Positions 10,283 to 18,757 are shown, numbered from the stretch's first letter. The stretch is 64,000 nucleotides of DNA from Mesorhizobium sp. CA14 (GCF_020165195.1 NZ_JAIUHR010000001.1:310001-374000); one strand, 5' to 3'. Made by a program: numbers and translations. Notes: a model not told the origin generated them from the letters alone.

Positions 10283-10399
10283 GCAGTAGGCAGTAGGCAG
10301 TAGGGAATAGGCAGTAAAATAACGGAGGCGATAGGGGGCCTAGATTTCCAGGACATCATACCCCTATTGCCTATTGCCTATTGCCTACTCCCTACTGCC
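10281..10399. repeat. Inverted array of 7-bp GGCAGTA-type repeats (large hairpin)
   Basis: Left arm 10281-10316 is a run of AGGCAGT/AGGGAAT units; right arm 10363-10399 is the complementary run of TTGCCTA/CTGCCTA units. The arms can pair over about 30 bp with a few mismatches around a 46-bp loop. It fills the gap between the convergent cobF and modE genes and touches both stop codons, so it may act as a bidirectional terminator or barrier. Confidence 0.8.
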
Positions 10400-10741
10400 T
10401 CATCCAGCATCGATCTCCGCCTGCAGAGCCTGCATATGGACAGCGGCGGCCGATGAAGCGGCTCGCTCTATGGCCCTGAAACGGCTGACCACGGCCAACC
10501 CCACCGATGTCAGCTGCGCGCCACCGCCTTTGCGGCCGCCGGTCTGCGCCGCGACCAGCGGCTTGCCGAACACGCGGTTCATGTCCTCGACCAGGTCCCA
10601 GGCATGTTTGTAGGACATCTCCATGCCGCGCGCCGCGGCCGAGATCGAGCCGAAGGCGGCGATCTGCTCCAGCAGTTCGATCTTGCCCGGGCCGATCCGG
10701 CCATCGGGATCGAGATTTATCCGCAGGCTCAACGATGGCAT
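10400..10741 (-). CDS. modE: ModE-type DNA-binding protein lacking molbindin domains
   Basis: A 113-residue protein matching the N-terminal winged-helix domain of ModE (LysR-like helix-turn-helix): a helical region IELLEQIAAFGSISAAARGM, then EMSYKHAWDLVEDMN, then a wing with TGGRKGGGAQLT. Full-length ModE carries two C-terminal Mop (molybdate-binding) domains, which are missing here. A stand-alone Mop protein lies 3 kb away in the same locus. It lies 85 bp after modC on the same strand and probably regulates modABC in response to molybdate; how it senses molybdate without a Mop domain is open. Confidence 0.87.
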   Translation of the reverse strand: MPSLSLRINLDPDGRIGPGKIELLEQIAAFGSISAAARGMEMSYKHAWDLVEDMNRVFGKPLVAAQTGGRKGGGAQLTSVGLAVVSRFRAIERAASSAAAVHMQALQAEIDAG

Positions 10742-10788
10742 GTCCTGTCCTCCGCGATCATGCCGAGATTACCTCCTCCGCCACCAGG

Positions 10789-10813
10789 TCGCTATTCCAA
10801 ATCGACATAGCGA
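10789..10813. promoter_or_regulatory. Perfect inverted repeat upstream of modE, candidate operator
   Basis: TCGCTAT, an 11-base spacer, then ATAGCGA: a perfect 7-bp inverted repeat 48 bp upstream of the modE start and just after the modC stop. ModE boxes known elsewhere have CGnTATAT half-sites in inverted orientation, so this may be an autoregulatory site. No binding evidence exists beyond symmetry and position. Confidence 0.45.
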
Positions 10814-10826
10814 TATTGCTCCTTCG

Positions 10827-11939
10827 TCAACCATCCGCCTCAACCGACAGCCCTGCCCCGGTCGTCGCGCTGTCGAAGCTCACTGTCTTGATCACCGCGA
10901 AGACCTTGTGGCCGAGCGCCAGACGAAGGGTGTGTTTGGACTGTTCGGTGATACGCGCCAGCACGATCGCACCATTGCAGTCGATGGCGATTTCCACCGT
11001 CGGTTCTATGCCAGGCCGGACCGCCGCGATCGTCCCCGCCAATATGTTGAGCGCGCTGAGGCCGGTGGGCTGCTCGGTCGCGATCATGACGTCGCGGGCC
11101 CGGATGCGCAGCCGCACCGTCGCTCCGACCAGCCGGGCCAGCCGCGGCACGCGGATCTCGCCGGCCTGTGAGCCGAGCACTGTCATGCCGAAAGCCTCGT
11201 CATGGCGCAGGACCTTGGTGTCGAGCACCGCTCCGCCCTCGCCGCGCTCCTCTGCCGGCAAAAGGTCGAGCCGCTGCATGATCGCCTCGGTCGGCCCCGC
11301 GGCCGCGACCTTGCCTTGCGAAAGCACCACGACGTCGCTCGCCAGCCGCGCCACCTCGGCCACGGAATGGCTGACATAGACGATCGGGATCTTCGTCTCG
11401 TCGCGCAGCCGTTCGATATAAGGCAGGATCCCGGCCTTGCGCGCTTCGTCGAGCGAGGCGAGCGGCTCGTCCATCAGTAGAAGTTTCGGGCTGGCAAGCA
11501 GCGCGCGGCCGATCGCGACACGCTGCTTTTCGCCGCCCGACAGTTTCGCCGGCCGCCGGTCGAGCAGGTGACGGATGCCGAGCAGGTCGACCACCGCATC
11601 CATCTTGGCGTAGCGTTCGGACGCCGGCGTGAACCAGCGGCCGTAGCGCAGATTGGCGGCGACGCTCATATGCGGGAACAGCCGCGCATCCTGGAACACC
11701 ATGCCGATGCGCCGCTTGTGCATGGGCACGAAGATCCGCGCGGCGGTGTCGACCAGCACGTTGCCGTCGACCGAGATACGCCCCCTGTCCGGGCGGATCA
11801 GGCCCGCGATCAGGTTGATCAGCGTCGACTTGCCCGAGCCCGACGGCCCGAACAACGCCGTCAGCCGGCCGGCGCTCTCGAAACGCGCCTCCAGGGCGAA
11901 TTCGCCCAGCTGATGGTGGATATCGACGGAGACCGTCAT
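10827..11939 (-). CDS. modC: Molybdate ABC transporter ATP-binding protein ModC
   Basis: A 370-residue ATPase of the high-affinity molybdate importer. The Walker A motif GPSGSGKST is at residues 31-39, the ABC signature is LSGGEKQRVAIGRAL, Walker B is LLLMDEP and the switch His lies in VYVSHS. The C-terminal third is a TOBE/Mop-like regulatory domain. I start at the ATG at 11939, overlapping the modB stop by 4 bp. The open frame continues upstream over modB, but that stretch has no ABC similarity. Confidence 0.95.
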   Translation of the reverse strand: MTVSVDIHHQLGEFALEARFESAGRLTALFGPSGSGKSTLINLIAGLIRPDRGRISVDGNVLVDTAARIFVPMHKRRIGMVFQDARLFPHMSVAANLRYGRWFTPASERYAKMDAVVDLLGIRHLLDRRPAKLSGGEKQRVAIGRALLASPKLLLMDEPLASLDEARKAGILPYIERLRDETKIPIVYVSHSVAEVARLASDVVVLSQGKVAAAGPTEAIMQRLDLLPAEERGEGGAVLDTKVLRHDEAFGMTVLGSQAGEIRVPRLARLVGATVRLRIRARDVMIATEQPTGLSALNILAGTIAAVRPGIEPTVEIAIDCNGAIVLARITEQSKHTLRLALGHKVFAVIKTVSFDSATTGAGLSVEADG

Positions 11940-12640
11940 TCGATATCCATCCGCCGCCCGACGCGGCGCGCCAGCACCTCCGAGGCGATGAGCGCGACCA
12001 TCGAGATGACGATCGAGATCAGCGTCAGCCTGAGCGCACCTTCGTCGCCGCCAGGCACCTGTGTGAAGGTGTAGATCGCCGAGGGCAGCGTCTGCGTTTC
12101 GTTGGGGATGTTGGAGACGAAGGTGATGGTGGCGCCGAATTCGCCCATCGCCTTGGCGAAGGAAAGGATCGCGCCGGCGATCAGGCCGGGCAGGATCAGC
12201 GGCAGCGTGATAGTGGCGAACACCCAGAGCGGGTTGGCGCCGAGCGTGCCGGCGGCCGCCTCGATTCTGCGGTCGACCGCCTCGATGGAAAGCCGGATCG
12301 CCCGCACCATCAACGGAAAGCCCATGACCCCGCAAGCCAGTGCCGCGCCCGTCCAGCGGAAGGAAAAGACGATGCCGAAATGCTCGGCCAGAAAAGCGCC
12401 GGCCGGCCCGCGCCGGCCGAAGGTAAGCAGGAGCAGGTAGCCGGTCACCACCGGCGGCAGGATCAGCGGCAGATGCACCAGCCCGTTGAGCAGCGTCTTG
12501 CCCCAGAAACGCCCCCGCGCGAGCAGGAGCGCGAGCAGGATGCCGGGCGGCAGGCTGGCGATCATCGCCACCGTCGCCACCTTGATCGACAGCCGGACAG
12601 CATTCCATTCGTCGGGAGTGAGGTCCAGCAGCCAGTTCAT
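11936..12640 (-). CDS. modB: Molybdate ABC transporter permease ModB
   Basis: A 234-residue inner-membrane permease with about five membrane helices. It has the binding-protein-dependent transport EAA-type loop, visible around EAAAGTLGANPLWVFATITLP, which contacts ModC. Gene order on this strand is modA (22 bp upstream), modB, modC (4-bp overlap), a standard modABC operon. Confidence 0.94.
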   Translation of the reverse strand: MNWLLDLTPDEWNAVRLSIKVATVAMIASLPPGILLALLLARGRFWGKTLLNGLVHLPLILPPVVTGYLLLLTFGRRGPAGAFLAEHFGIVFSFRWTGAALACGVMGFPLMVRAIRLSIEAVDRRIEAAAGTLGANPLWVFATITLPLILPGLIAGAILSFAKAMGEFGATITFVSNIPNETQTLPSAIYTFTQVPGGDEGALRLTLISIVISMVALIASEVLARRVGRRMDIE

Positions 12641-12662
12641 GTCAGCGTTTGCACGGTCTTTC

Positions 12663-13457
12663 TCAGTTGCTCGGCGCGAGCACCGTAAAACCCTGCTCCT
12701 TGAAGATCTCGGCGGCCTTGGCCGACTCGACGCATTTCAGGAAGGCAGCCGTATCCTTGTCATTCGAATCGGCGGTCTGGGCAATCGGATAGATGATCGG
12801 CGGGTGCGAATCTTCCGGGAAGGTGCCGACGACCTTGACGCCCTTTTCGGCATGCGCGTCGGTGGCATAGACGATGCCTAGCGGCGCCTCGCCCGTCGAG
12901 ACCAGCTTCAACGCTGCACGCACATTCTCGGCCTGCGCGACCTTGCCCTCGACCGACGACCAGACGCCCAGCGATTCCAGCGCCGCCTTGCCGTATTTGC
13001 CGGCCGGAACGGCCTTGAAATCGCCCATGGCAAGCCTGCCGTCGCCGATCAGCTTGGCGAGGTCGAAGCCCTTCTCGACCTTGGTCTCGACCGTGGAATC
13101 CTTCGGCGCCACCAGCACGATCTGGTTGCCGAGCAGCTTCACTTCGGTGTCCGGCTTGGTCAGCTTCTTGTCGGAGAGATATTTCATCCAGTCGAGGTCG
13201 GCCGAGACAAAAATGTCGGCCGGCGCGCCGCCTTGGATCTGCTTGGCCAGCGCCGAGCTCGCCGCGTAAGAGATGGTCGCGGCTTCGCCGACTTCCGGCT
13301 CGCAGGCCTTGTTGACGGCGTCGAGCGCGTCCTTGAGGCTCGCCGCTGCAAAGACGACCACCTTGCCGTCTGCAAGGGCCGCAGGCACTGCGGCCATCAG
13401 CATCGCTGTCAGACCGCCGATTGCGGCGGCCTTCAACCCGAAACCCTTGCCCGTCAT
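12663..13457 (-). CDS. modA: Molybdate-binding periplasmic protein ModA
   Basis: A 264-residue solute-binding protein. The signal peptide covers residues 1-29, with the hydrophobic core at about 10-25 and a cleavage-like ALA-DGK. The mature start VVVFAAASLKDAL is the classic ModA oxyanion-binding sequence; SSALAKQIQGGAPADIF and the later GIVYATDA also match. I chose the ATG at 13457 because GGGAGAGA precedes it; longer in-frame starts add a non-signal extension. First gene of modABC, divergent from the Mop gene. Confidence 0.94.
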   Translation of the reverse strand: MTGKGFGLKAAAIGGLTAMLMAAVPAALADGKVVVFAAASLKDALDAVNKACEPEVGEAATISYAASSALAKQIQGGAPADIFVSADLDWMKYLSDKKLTKPDTEVKLLGNQIVLVAPKDSTVETKVEKGFDLAKLIGDGRLAMGDFKAVPAGKYGKAALESLGVWSSVEGKVAQAENVRAALKLVSTGEAPLGIVYATDAHAEKGVKVVGTFPEDSHPPIIYPIAQTADSNDKDTAAFLKCVESAKAAEIFKEQGFTVLAPSN

Positions 13458-13502
13458 GAAGTCTCTCCCTGGTTTCACCATCCGTACCGCCCAAAGCCTT
13501 AG

Positions 13503-13526
13503 ACCGATATATCCGTCTGAACATAA
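13503..13526. promoter_or_regulatory. Possible Mo-box between modA and mop
   Basis: In the divergent modA/mop gap the sequence CGATATAT, a spacer, then ACATAAC resembles an imperfect ModE box (inverted AT-rich TATAT/ATAAC half-sites). It lies about 50 bp upstream of the modA ATG. The symmetry is weak, so this is a guess from position. Confidence 0.3.
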
Positions 13527-13618
13527 CAAGGGAAGGCTCTTCACCTGTCGCGGCATTGTGCGCCGGCGTGATCTCAGCCTACGATGAAGGCGAAGCAGCG
13601 AGGCTCAAGGAGAGACGC

Positions 13619-13828
13619 ATGAAGATCAGCGCCCGCAAGGTCCTGAAGGGTAAGGTCACGGAGATCGTCAAAGGAGCCACCACCTCCCATGTCAGGATCG
13701 ACATCGGTAGCGGCGCCATCGTCACCGCGTCGATCACCAATGAGGCGGTCGCCGACCTCGCGCTCGAAAAAGGCAAGCAGGCCTATGCGGTGATCAAGGC
13801 CTCGGACGTCATGGTCGGCACCGACTGA
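13619..13828 (+). CDS. Stand-alone Mop (molbindin) molybdate-binding protein
   Basis: A 69-residue protein consisting of one Mop domain: MKISARKVLKGKVTEI, then VRIDIGSGAIVTASITNEAV, and the ending AYAVIKASDVMV. Single Mop proteins assemble into hexamers that bind molybdate or tungstate oxyanions in the cytoplasm, acting as store or sensor. The ATG at 13619 follows AAGGAGAGACGC. The gene is divergent from modA and may share its control region. In this locus ModE lacks Mop domains, so this protein could supply the molybdate-binding function in trans (inference). Confidence 0.9.
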   Translation: MKISARKVLKGKVTEIVKGATTSHVRIDIGSGAIVTASITNEAVADLALEKGKQAYAVIKASDVMVGTD

Positions 13829-13841
13829 GCCGAAGGCTGGC

Positions 13842-14636
13842 TCATACAGCGATAGGCGCCTTGATATTCGCATCCGCGAAATAGTTTTCGAGGCGGAAAT
13901 CCTCGAAACGGAAGGCGAAAAGATCCTTCACCTCCGGGTTGACCCACATCGTCGGCAAGGCCTTGGGCGTGCGCCGCATCTGCTCGCGCGCCTGCTCGAA
14001 ATGGTTCGAATAAAGATGCGCATCGCCGAGCGTGTGGACGAAATCGCCGGGCTTCAGCCCGGTCACCTGCGCTACCATCATGGTGAGCAGGGCATAGGAA
14101 GCGATGTTGAACGGCACGCCTAGGAAGATATCGGCTGAGCGCTGGTAAAGCTGGCAGGAGAGCCGGCCTTCCGAAACATAGAACTGGAACAGGCAGTGGC
14201 AGGGCGGCAGCGCCATCGCCTCGACTTCGGCCGGATTCCAGGCCGAGACGATCAGCCGGCGCGAGTTGGGATTCTTGCGTATCTCCTTCAAAAGGCCCGC
14301 GATCTGGTCGATCTCGCCGCCATGCCCGTCCGGCCATGAGCGCCACTGCTTGCCATAGACCGGGCCGAGATCGCCGTTCTCGTCGGCCCATTCGTCCCAG
14401 ATGGTGACGCCGTTGTCGTTGAGATATTTGACGTTGGTGTCGCCGGCCAGGAACCACAGAAGCTCGTGGATGATCGACTTCAGATGCAGCTTCTTGGTGG
14501 TCGTGACCGGAAAGCCGCGCGAAAGATCGAAGCGCATCTGGTAGCCGAACACCGAGCGCGTGCCTGTCCCGGTACGGTCGCCGCGATCGATGCCATTCTC
14601 CAGCACATGCTTCAACAGGTCGAGATATTGACGCAT
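13842..14636 (-). CDS. thyA: Thymidylate synthase ThyA
   Basis: A 264-residue enzyme making dTMP from dUMP with methylene-tetrahydrofolate. The catalytic cysteine is Cys146 in [12 protein letters not shown], the same number as in E. coli. [11 protein letters not shown] and the [11 protein letters not shown] phosphate-binding motif are present, and the C-terminus ends APIAV as in the family. Start MRQYLDLL at 14636 gives the standard length; the upstream open extension is not conserved. It is convergent with the Mop gene (13-bp gap). Confidence 0.96.
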   Translation of the reverse strand: MRQYLDLLKHVLENGIDRGDRTGTGTRSVFGYQMRFDLSRGFPVTTTKKLHLKSIIHELLWFLAGDTNVKYLNDNGVTIWDEWADENGDLGPVYGKQWRSWPDGHGGEIDQIAGLLKEIRKNPNSRRLIVSAWNPAEVEAMALPPCHCLFQFYVSEGRLSCQLYQRSADIFLGVPFNIASYALLTMMVAQVTGLKPGDFVHTLGDAHLYSNHFEQAREQMRRTPKALPTMWVNPEVKDLFAFRFEDFRLENYFADANIKAPIAV

Positions 14637-15001
14637 CGGCTCCGCCTCGATTCGGGTAATAGGCAATAATAACCGATAGCCAGGTGTCCGGACACACCAA
14701 AACGGCGCCATTAGCGCTTGTGCCCCACTACACTTTCCAAACGCTGGCGCCGCCCCTCCTTGCCCTGCCGGGCATTTCTCCCCGTTTAGTGACGGGGAGA
14801 AAGGGCTGGCTGCAGCGCTGCAGCGTTTCTTGCAACGCTGACGGGTTGGCGAAACCGCCTAAGACAGCACCCTTCTCCCCGTCACTATACGGGGCGAAGA
14901 TGGCGGCAGCCAGATGAGGGGCAGCGCTGACGCTCCGGGAAATAAATTCAACCTGGCGCGATAGCCTTGCCGCGCCAATCTTCGCAAACCGAAGCGGCCT
15001 G
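14637..15001. repeat. 365-bp gene-free gap filled with rhizobial-type repeat elements
   Basis: The gap between thyA and the DUF2853 gene has no credible gene. It contains an 11-bp hairpin TTTCTCCCCGT/ACGGGGAGAAA (14775-14802) and a perfect 14-bp palindrome CTGCAGCGCTGCAG (14810-14823). A second, imperfect CTTCTCCCCGT hairpin lies near 14873-14900. The stretches at 14736-14805 (minus strand) and 14867-14941 (plus strand) share blocks such as GAGGGGC(A/G)GCGC with each other and with 59700-59765. These are copies of one dispersed intergenic repeat. Confidence 0.7.
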
Positions 15002-15313
15002 TCAGAGAGAGCCGAGTTTGCCGAGGTCCTTGGCAACCAGATAATAGAAGGTCACGCGGCTCTTGGTGTTGTCGGCCTGCATCGCCTTGCAGGTCTTCTC
15101 GATCGAGGCATTCGCCTTTGCGGCATCGGCAATGCCGAGCTTCTTGCCGATCCAGTTCTCCCGCACGCGATCGAGTTCCTTCGGGTCGGTGCAGGACACC
15201 AGCGAGGAATCGCGGTTCCTGAGCGCAATGCCCAGATGCTTGACGATCTTATCGACCGCGTCGGCGCTGGCGCCGGCATCGTATTTCTTCACATCCGCAA
15301 GATAGTCGGCCAT
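15002..15313 (-). CDS. DUF2853 family protein
   Basis: A 103-residue, probably cytoplasmic, helical protein starting MADYLADVKKYDAGAS and ending with KDLGKLGSL. These features match DUF2853, a small family of unknown function frequent in proteobacteria and Bacteroidetes. The start at 15313 is chosen from the family N-terminus; the 20-codon upstream extension looks non-coding. It is transcribed away from the tmRNA gene. Confidence 0.8.
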   Translation of the reverse strand: MADYLADVKKYDAGASADAVDKIVKHLGIALRNRDSSLVSCTDPKELDRVRENWIGKKLGIADAAKANASIEKTCKAMQADNTKSRVTFYYLVAKDLGKLGSL

Positions 15314-15517
15314 CGAACTTCCCCTCGTCGGCGCCACGGATCTGGTCGATGAGGCTTGTGGCGCGCCGCGCAACCGTGCGCTAGGTCAGAGACTCCTCAC
15401 CGGCAGCGAGATTTGATTGAGTAGGCGCGCAAGTCAACCCTTGGCTGCCGTTTGGCACAACCGGATAAGCGCCGGTTTTAGCCTTTATTTTTCCCTCGCC
15501 GCTCCCTATATACGGTT

Positions 15518-15840
15518 CGTCGGCTTGACCGACTATGGCGATAAACAGGCGATGAAATAAGCCGTTCGGACCCGGGGGCGGTACCCGGCGCCTCCACCAA
15601 AAACCGCTCTGGCTGACGGAGCGGCTTTTGCTGGGGGCGAAATAGGATCGACGAAGGTGTAAAGATCGTACTTTCGCCCGGCATTGTACCACCGTTATCG
15701 GGCTAAACTTATAGTTGCCAACGACAACTATGCGGAAGCTCGTCTCGCTGCTTAATGCGGCGCGAACGCTTCAAATCAAGCCCTAGGGGTTCGCACTTCT
15801 AGGCGGGGTTCGGAGGTACCTGGCAACAGAAACCTCCACC
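15518..15840 (+). ncRNA. ssrA: Two-piece (permuted) tmRNA, alphaproteobacterial type
   Basis: tmRNA rescues stalled ribosomes and tags the unfinished protein. The gene is circularly permuted. The acceptor piece comes first: T-stem CCGGG/CCCGG around loop GGCGGTA, ending in CCTCCACCA at 15591-15599. A spacer (15600-15632) follows, then the coding piece starts at GGGGGCG (15633-15639), which pairs with CGCCTCC of the acceptor stem. The tag frame at 15717-15755 reads ANDNYAEARLAA then TAA, typical of rhizobia. A hairpin GGAGGT/ACCTCC (15812-15837) lies near the 3' end. Outer ends are approximate. The spacer is expected to be cut out, leaving two RNAs held by base pairing. Confidence 0.95.
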
Positions 15841-15941
15841 TTCCCCCCTCCTTGCTTCTCCCCAATCAACCGAACGGCCAAGGCTCGTCCGGCGCCTGAT
15901 GCGCGGCGACAGCCCTGCCGCTCATCATCCATCGACAGGCG

Positions 15942-16499
15942 ATGCAAAACGATACCGATCGATTTTTCGTGCTGACCGGCGGCCCCGGCTCCGGCAAGAC
16001 TACGCTGATCGAGGCGCTGAAGGCCGCGGGCTCCGCGACCGCGCCCGAAGCCGGGCGCGGCATCATCCGCGACCAGATGGCCATCGGCGGCCCTGCCCTT
16101 CCCTGGCAGGACCGCGCGCTCTTTGCCGAGCTGATGCTGTCCTGGGAGCTGCGCTCCTGGCACGCCGCGCATGCCGAACCCGGCCCGGTCTTCTTCGACC
16201 GCGGCGCGCCCGACACGATCGCCTATCTCAGGCTTTGCGGCCTGCCGGTGCCGGACCACGTCACGAGCGCGGCTGAAAAATTCCGCTACGCGCGCCGCGT
16301 CTTCGTCGCCCCGCCATGGCCGGAGATTTTCATCCAGGACGAAGAGCGCAGGCAAACGCTCGACGAAGCCGAGCGCACATTCCGTTCGGTGACCGGCGTC
16401 TATGCTGAGCTCGGCTACGACCTGGTGCCGCTGCCTCTCACTCCGGTCGAGGAACGGGTGCGCTTCGTCCTCGATCAAACAGCTTCGCCAGAAACATGA
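15942..16499 (+). CDS. AAA family ATPase (NadR/Ttd14-like P-loop protein)
   Basis: A 185-residue P-loop protein with Walker A GGPGSGKTTL at residues 13-22. It also has FFDRGAPDTIAYL, a kinase-like Asp/Arg motif, and APPWPEIFIQDEERRQT. This pattern is that of the AAA_28 group, related to NadR-type nucleotide kinases. The substrate is unknown. The gene starts about 100 bp after the tmRNA and ends immediately before a strong hairpin at 16501-16526. Confidence 0.82.
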   Translation: MQNDTDRFFVLTGGPGSGKTTLIEALKAAGSATAPEAGRGIIRDQMAIGGPALPWQDRALFAELMLSWELRSWHAAHAEPGPVFFDRGAPDTIAYLRLCGLPVPDHVTSAAEKFRYARRVFVAPPWPEIFIQDEERRQTLDEAERTFRSVTGVYAELGYDLVPLPLTPVEERVRFVLDQTASPET

Positions 16500-16530
16500 A
16501 AAAGGCCGGGATCGACCCCGGCCTTTCCTG
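16497..16530. terminator. Bidirectional rho-independent-type terminator
   Basis: A perfect 10-bp stem AAAGGCCGGG (16501-16510) / CCCGGCCTTT (16517-16526) with a 6-base loop lies between the convergent AAA ATPase and Bcr/CflA genes. On the minus strand the stem ends in TTTTT; on the plus strand it ends in TTT only. It probably stops transcription from both sides, best for the minus-strand exporter. Confidence 0.85.
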
Positions 16531-16546
16531 TCCTGTCTGCGACCAT

Positions 16547-17752
16547 TCATTCCGCCGGCGCCTCGACCGCTTCGCGCGCGCGGCCGAGCGTCAGCTTGGC
16601 CAGCGTGAAGGAGATCACGGCGCACAGCGCGATGCCGGCCACCATCGGCAACGGCGTGCCGTCGAAGAAGATGCCGGCGACACCCATCGCCAGAGCGCCG
16701 ATGGCGAAGTGCAGCGTGCCCATCAGTGCCGAGGCCGTGCCGGCGATCTCGCCATGCTCTTCCATCGCCAGCACCGAGGTGGTCGGTATGACCAGGCCGA
16801 GGAAGCCGTAGCCGACGAAGAGCAGGACCGCCATCACGTCGAGCCGGTCGACGCCGGACGCCATGATCGCGAAAAGCGCCACCATCACCGTGGCATAGCC
16901 GGTGACTGCCACCCAGACGACGCGCTTCAACCCGAAGCGGTCGGCCAGCAACCCGGTCAGCTGCGACATGCCGATGAAGGCGACCGCGTTGATCGAGAAG
17001 AACACGCTGTAGACCGACGGCGACAGGCCGTAATGGTCGATCAGGATGAAGGACGAGCTCGACAGATAGACGAAAAAGCTCGCAATGCCGAAGCCGGCGA
17101 TCGCCACGAGGCCAAGGAAGTTGGGGTCGCCCATCAGGCAGCGGTAGCCGGCAAGGGCCGTGCCGAAGGACGAGCCGGCGCGCTCTTCGACTGGCCGCGT
17201 CTCCTTGAGCGAGGTGGCAAGCAGGATCGTTGCAAGCGCCGCAGCGCCCGTCACCGTCCAGAATACGGCGCGCCAGCCGAAGCTCTCGATGATCTGGCTG
17301 CCGGTCAGCGGCGCCAGGATCGGCGACACCGAGAACACCAGCATCAGAAGCGACATCAGCTTGGCGGCCTCGTTACCGGTGTGCAGGTCGCGCACGATGG
17401 CGCGCGGCACCGCCATGCCGGCGCTGGCGCCGAGACCTTGCAGGAAGCGGAAGGCGATCAGCCACTCGATGCTCGGCGCCATCGCCGAGCCGACGCCGCC
17501 GACCATGAACAGCGCGAGACCGGCGTAAAGCGGCGCCTTGCGGCCGACCATGTCGGAGATCGGGCCGACGACGATCTGCCCAAAGCCCATCGACAGGAAG
17601 AAGATCAAAAGGCTCATCTGCACAGCGGCCGTGCCGGCATGCAGGTCCTGGCCGATCGAAGGCAGCGCGGGGAGATACATATCGATCGCAAATGGGCCGA
17701 TCGCGGATAACAAGCCGAGCACGACCGCGATGCGGAGGAATTTGGGACTCAT
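16547..17752 (-). CDS. Bcr/CflA family multidrug efflux MFS transporter
   Basis: A 401-residue, 12-helix major facilitator. The N-terminus FAIDMYLPALPSIGQDL is the Bcr/CflA signature, motif A is GPISDMVGRKAPL, and LQGLGASAGMAVPRAIVRDL is the family's loop after helix 4. These transporters export bicyclomycin, chloramphenicol and other drugs by proton antiport. It is divergent from a TetR regulator with a palindromic candidate operator between them, so it is probably induced by its substrate. Confidence 0.92.
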   Translation of the reverse strand: MSPKFLRIAVVLGLLSAIGPFAIDMYLPALPSIGQDLHAGTAAVQMSLLIFFLSMGFGQIVVGPISDMVGRKAPLYAGLALFMVGGVGSAMAPSIEWLIAFRFLQGLGASAGMAVPRAIVRDLHTGNEAAKLMSLLMLVFSVSPILAPLTGSQIIESFGWRAVFWTVTGAAALATILLATSLKETRPVEERAGSSFGTALAGYRCLMGDPNFLGLVAIAGFGIASFFVYLSSSSFILIDHYGLSPSVYSVFFSINAVAFIGMSQLTGLLADRFGLKRVVWVAVTGYATVMVALFAIMASGVDRLDVMAVLLFVGYGFLGLVIPTTSVLAMEEHGEIAGTASALMGTLHFAIGALAMGVAGIFFDGTPLPMVAGIALCAVISFTLAKLTLGRAREAVEAPAE

Positions 17753-17911
17753 AATAAGGCTCTTTTCGGATCTGGTTGCAGCCGCAAATACCGGCGTCTG
17801 AACCCAGGACGTTCCATCCCGCGGGAAATCCTACATTTCAGAGCGAACTTATTCGCCTCCAGGGCGAATATGCTCGTCTCCAGCGGGATCCCCCCTTTTG
17901 TGTCCACAAAT

Positions 17912-17929
17912 TTAGACAGGCTTGTCCAA
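17912..17929. promoter_or_regulatory. Candidate TetR operator
   Basis: TTAGACAGGCTTGTCCAA is an 18-bp near-palindrome (14 of 18 positions symmetric, the rest purine/pyrimidine swaps). It sits in the gap between the divergent Bcr/CflA exporter and TetR genes, 29 bp upstream of the TetR ATG. Position, size and the GACA/TGTC core fit TetR-family operators. Confidence 0.55.
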
Positions 17930-17957
17930 TTCGTCAATCACCGCTATATAGATTTTC

Positions 17958-18641
17958 ATGAAGCCCGGCGTTTCTCCTGACATCTTCCCGCCACGCAGCC
18001 ACGAGGCCAAGCGCGTGTCGGTGGTGGATGCAGCCGCTTCCGTATTCTGCCGCGAAGGTTATGCGGGCGCTAATATCGACCTGATCGCGGCCGAGGCCGG
18101 CGTCTCGCGCCAGACCGTTTACAATCATCACGGCGACAAGGAAAAGCTTTTCGTCGCGGTCGTGCGCGACCTGACGGAGCGCTGCAATGCCGGCATCTTC
18201 GCCACCATCGCCAGCTTCCCCGACCAGCCCACGAATCTGGAAGCCGACCTGATCGCCTTTGCCGTGCGCATGAACCGCAACTGCATCTGCAACCGCGACG
18301 GCCGGTTCCTGCGCAAGCTGATCCAGGCCGAAGGCGGGCGTTATCCGGAACTGTTTGCCGAATGGCGCGAGCAAGGCCCGGGCCGCACCTGGTCGGCGCT
18401 TGCCGCGCGCTTCGCCCGGCTTGCCTTCGCCGGACATCTGTCGATCGGCGACCCCGATGTCGCGGCGCGTCAGTTCCTGGCCCTCGTCAACGCCGAGCTG
18501 CAGATCACTTTCATGCTGGGCGGCGTGCCCACCGAGGAAGAGGTGCTGCGCTCGGCCACGAACGGCGTGCGGACCTTTCTCAGCGCCTTCGCCAGAAGGA
18601 AATCGCCAGCCGCCAAACAGGCGGCGCTCGCTCACGCCTGA
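17958..18641 (+). CDS. TetR/AcrR family transcriptional regulator
   Basis: A 227-residue repressor. The N-terminal helix-turn-helix is at about residues 20-66 (AASVFCREGYAGANIDLIAA, then EAGVSRQTVYNHHGDKEKLF), followed by an all-helical ligand domain with a C-terminal AefR-like region. It is divergent from the Bcr/CflA exporter, which it probably represses by binding the palindrome between them. The inducer is unknown. Confidence 0.92.
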   Translation: MKPGVSPDIFPPRSHEAKRVSVVDAAASVFCREGYAGANIDLIAAEAGVSRQTVYNHHGDKEKLFVAVVRDLTERCNAGIFATIASFPDQPTNLEADLIAFAVRMNRNCICNRDGRFLRKLIQAEGGRYPELFAEWREQGPGRTWSALAARFARLAFAGHLSIGDPDVAARQFLALVNAELQITFMLGGVPTEEEVLRSATNGVRTFLSAFARRKSPAAKQAALAHA

Positions 18642-18757
18642 GCGATCAAATCGCCGGCGCCCCTCTTGGCCTCACGCCTTTGCGCCTATATGCGGTTTAC
18701 GCCGCGCTCAAGCTTGATTACAGCTATGCGGACGATTCAACGGAACCCGACCATCAG

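Noticed and set aside
10827..12608. A single frame joining modC with sequence across modB
   Set aside because: The upstream part is an out-of-frame read of modB; the ABC protein clearly starts at 11939.
15783..16625. Minus-strand open frame over the AAA ATPase and tmRNA end
   Set aside because: It runs antisense to the tmRNA 3' part and the P-loop gene and has shadow-like composition.
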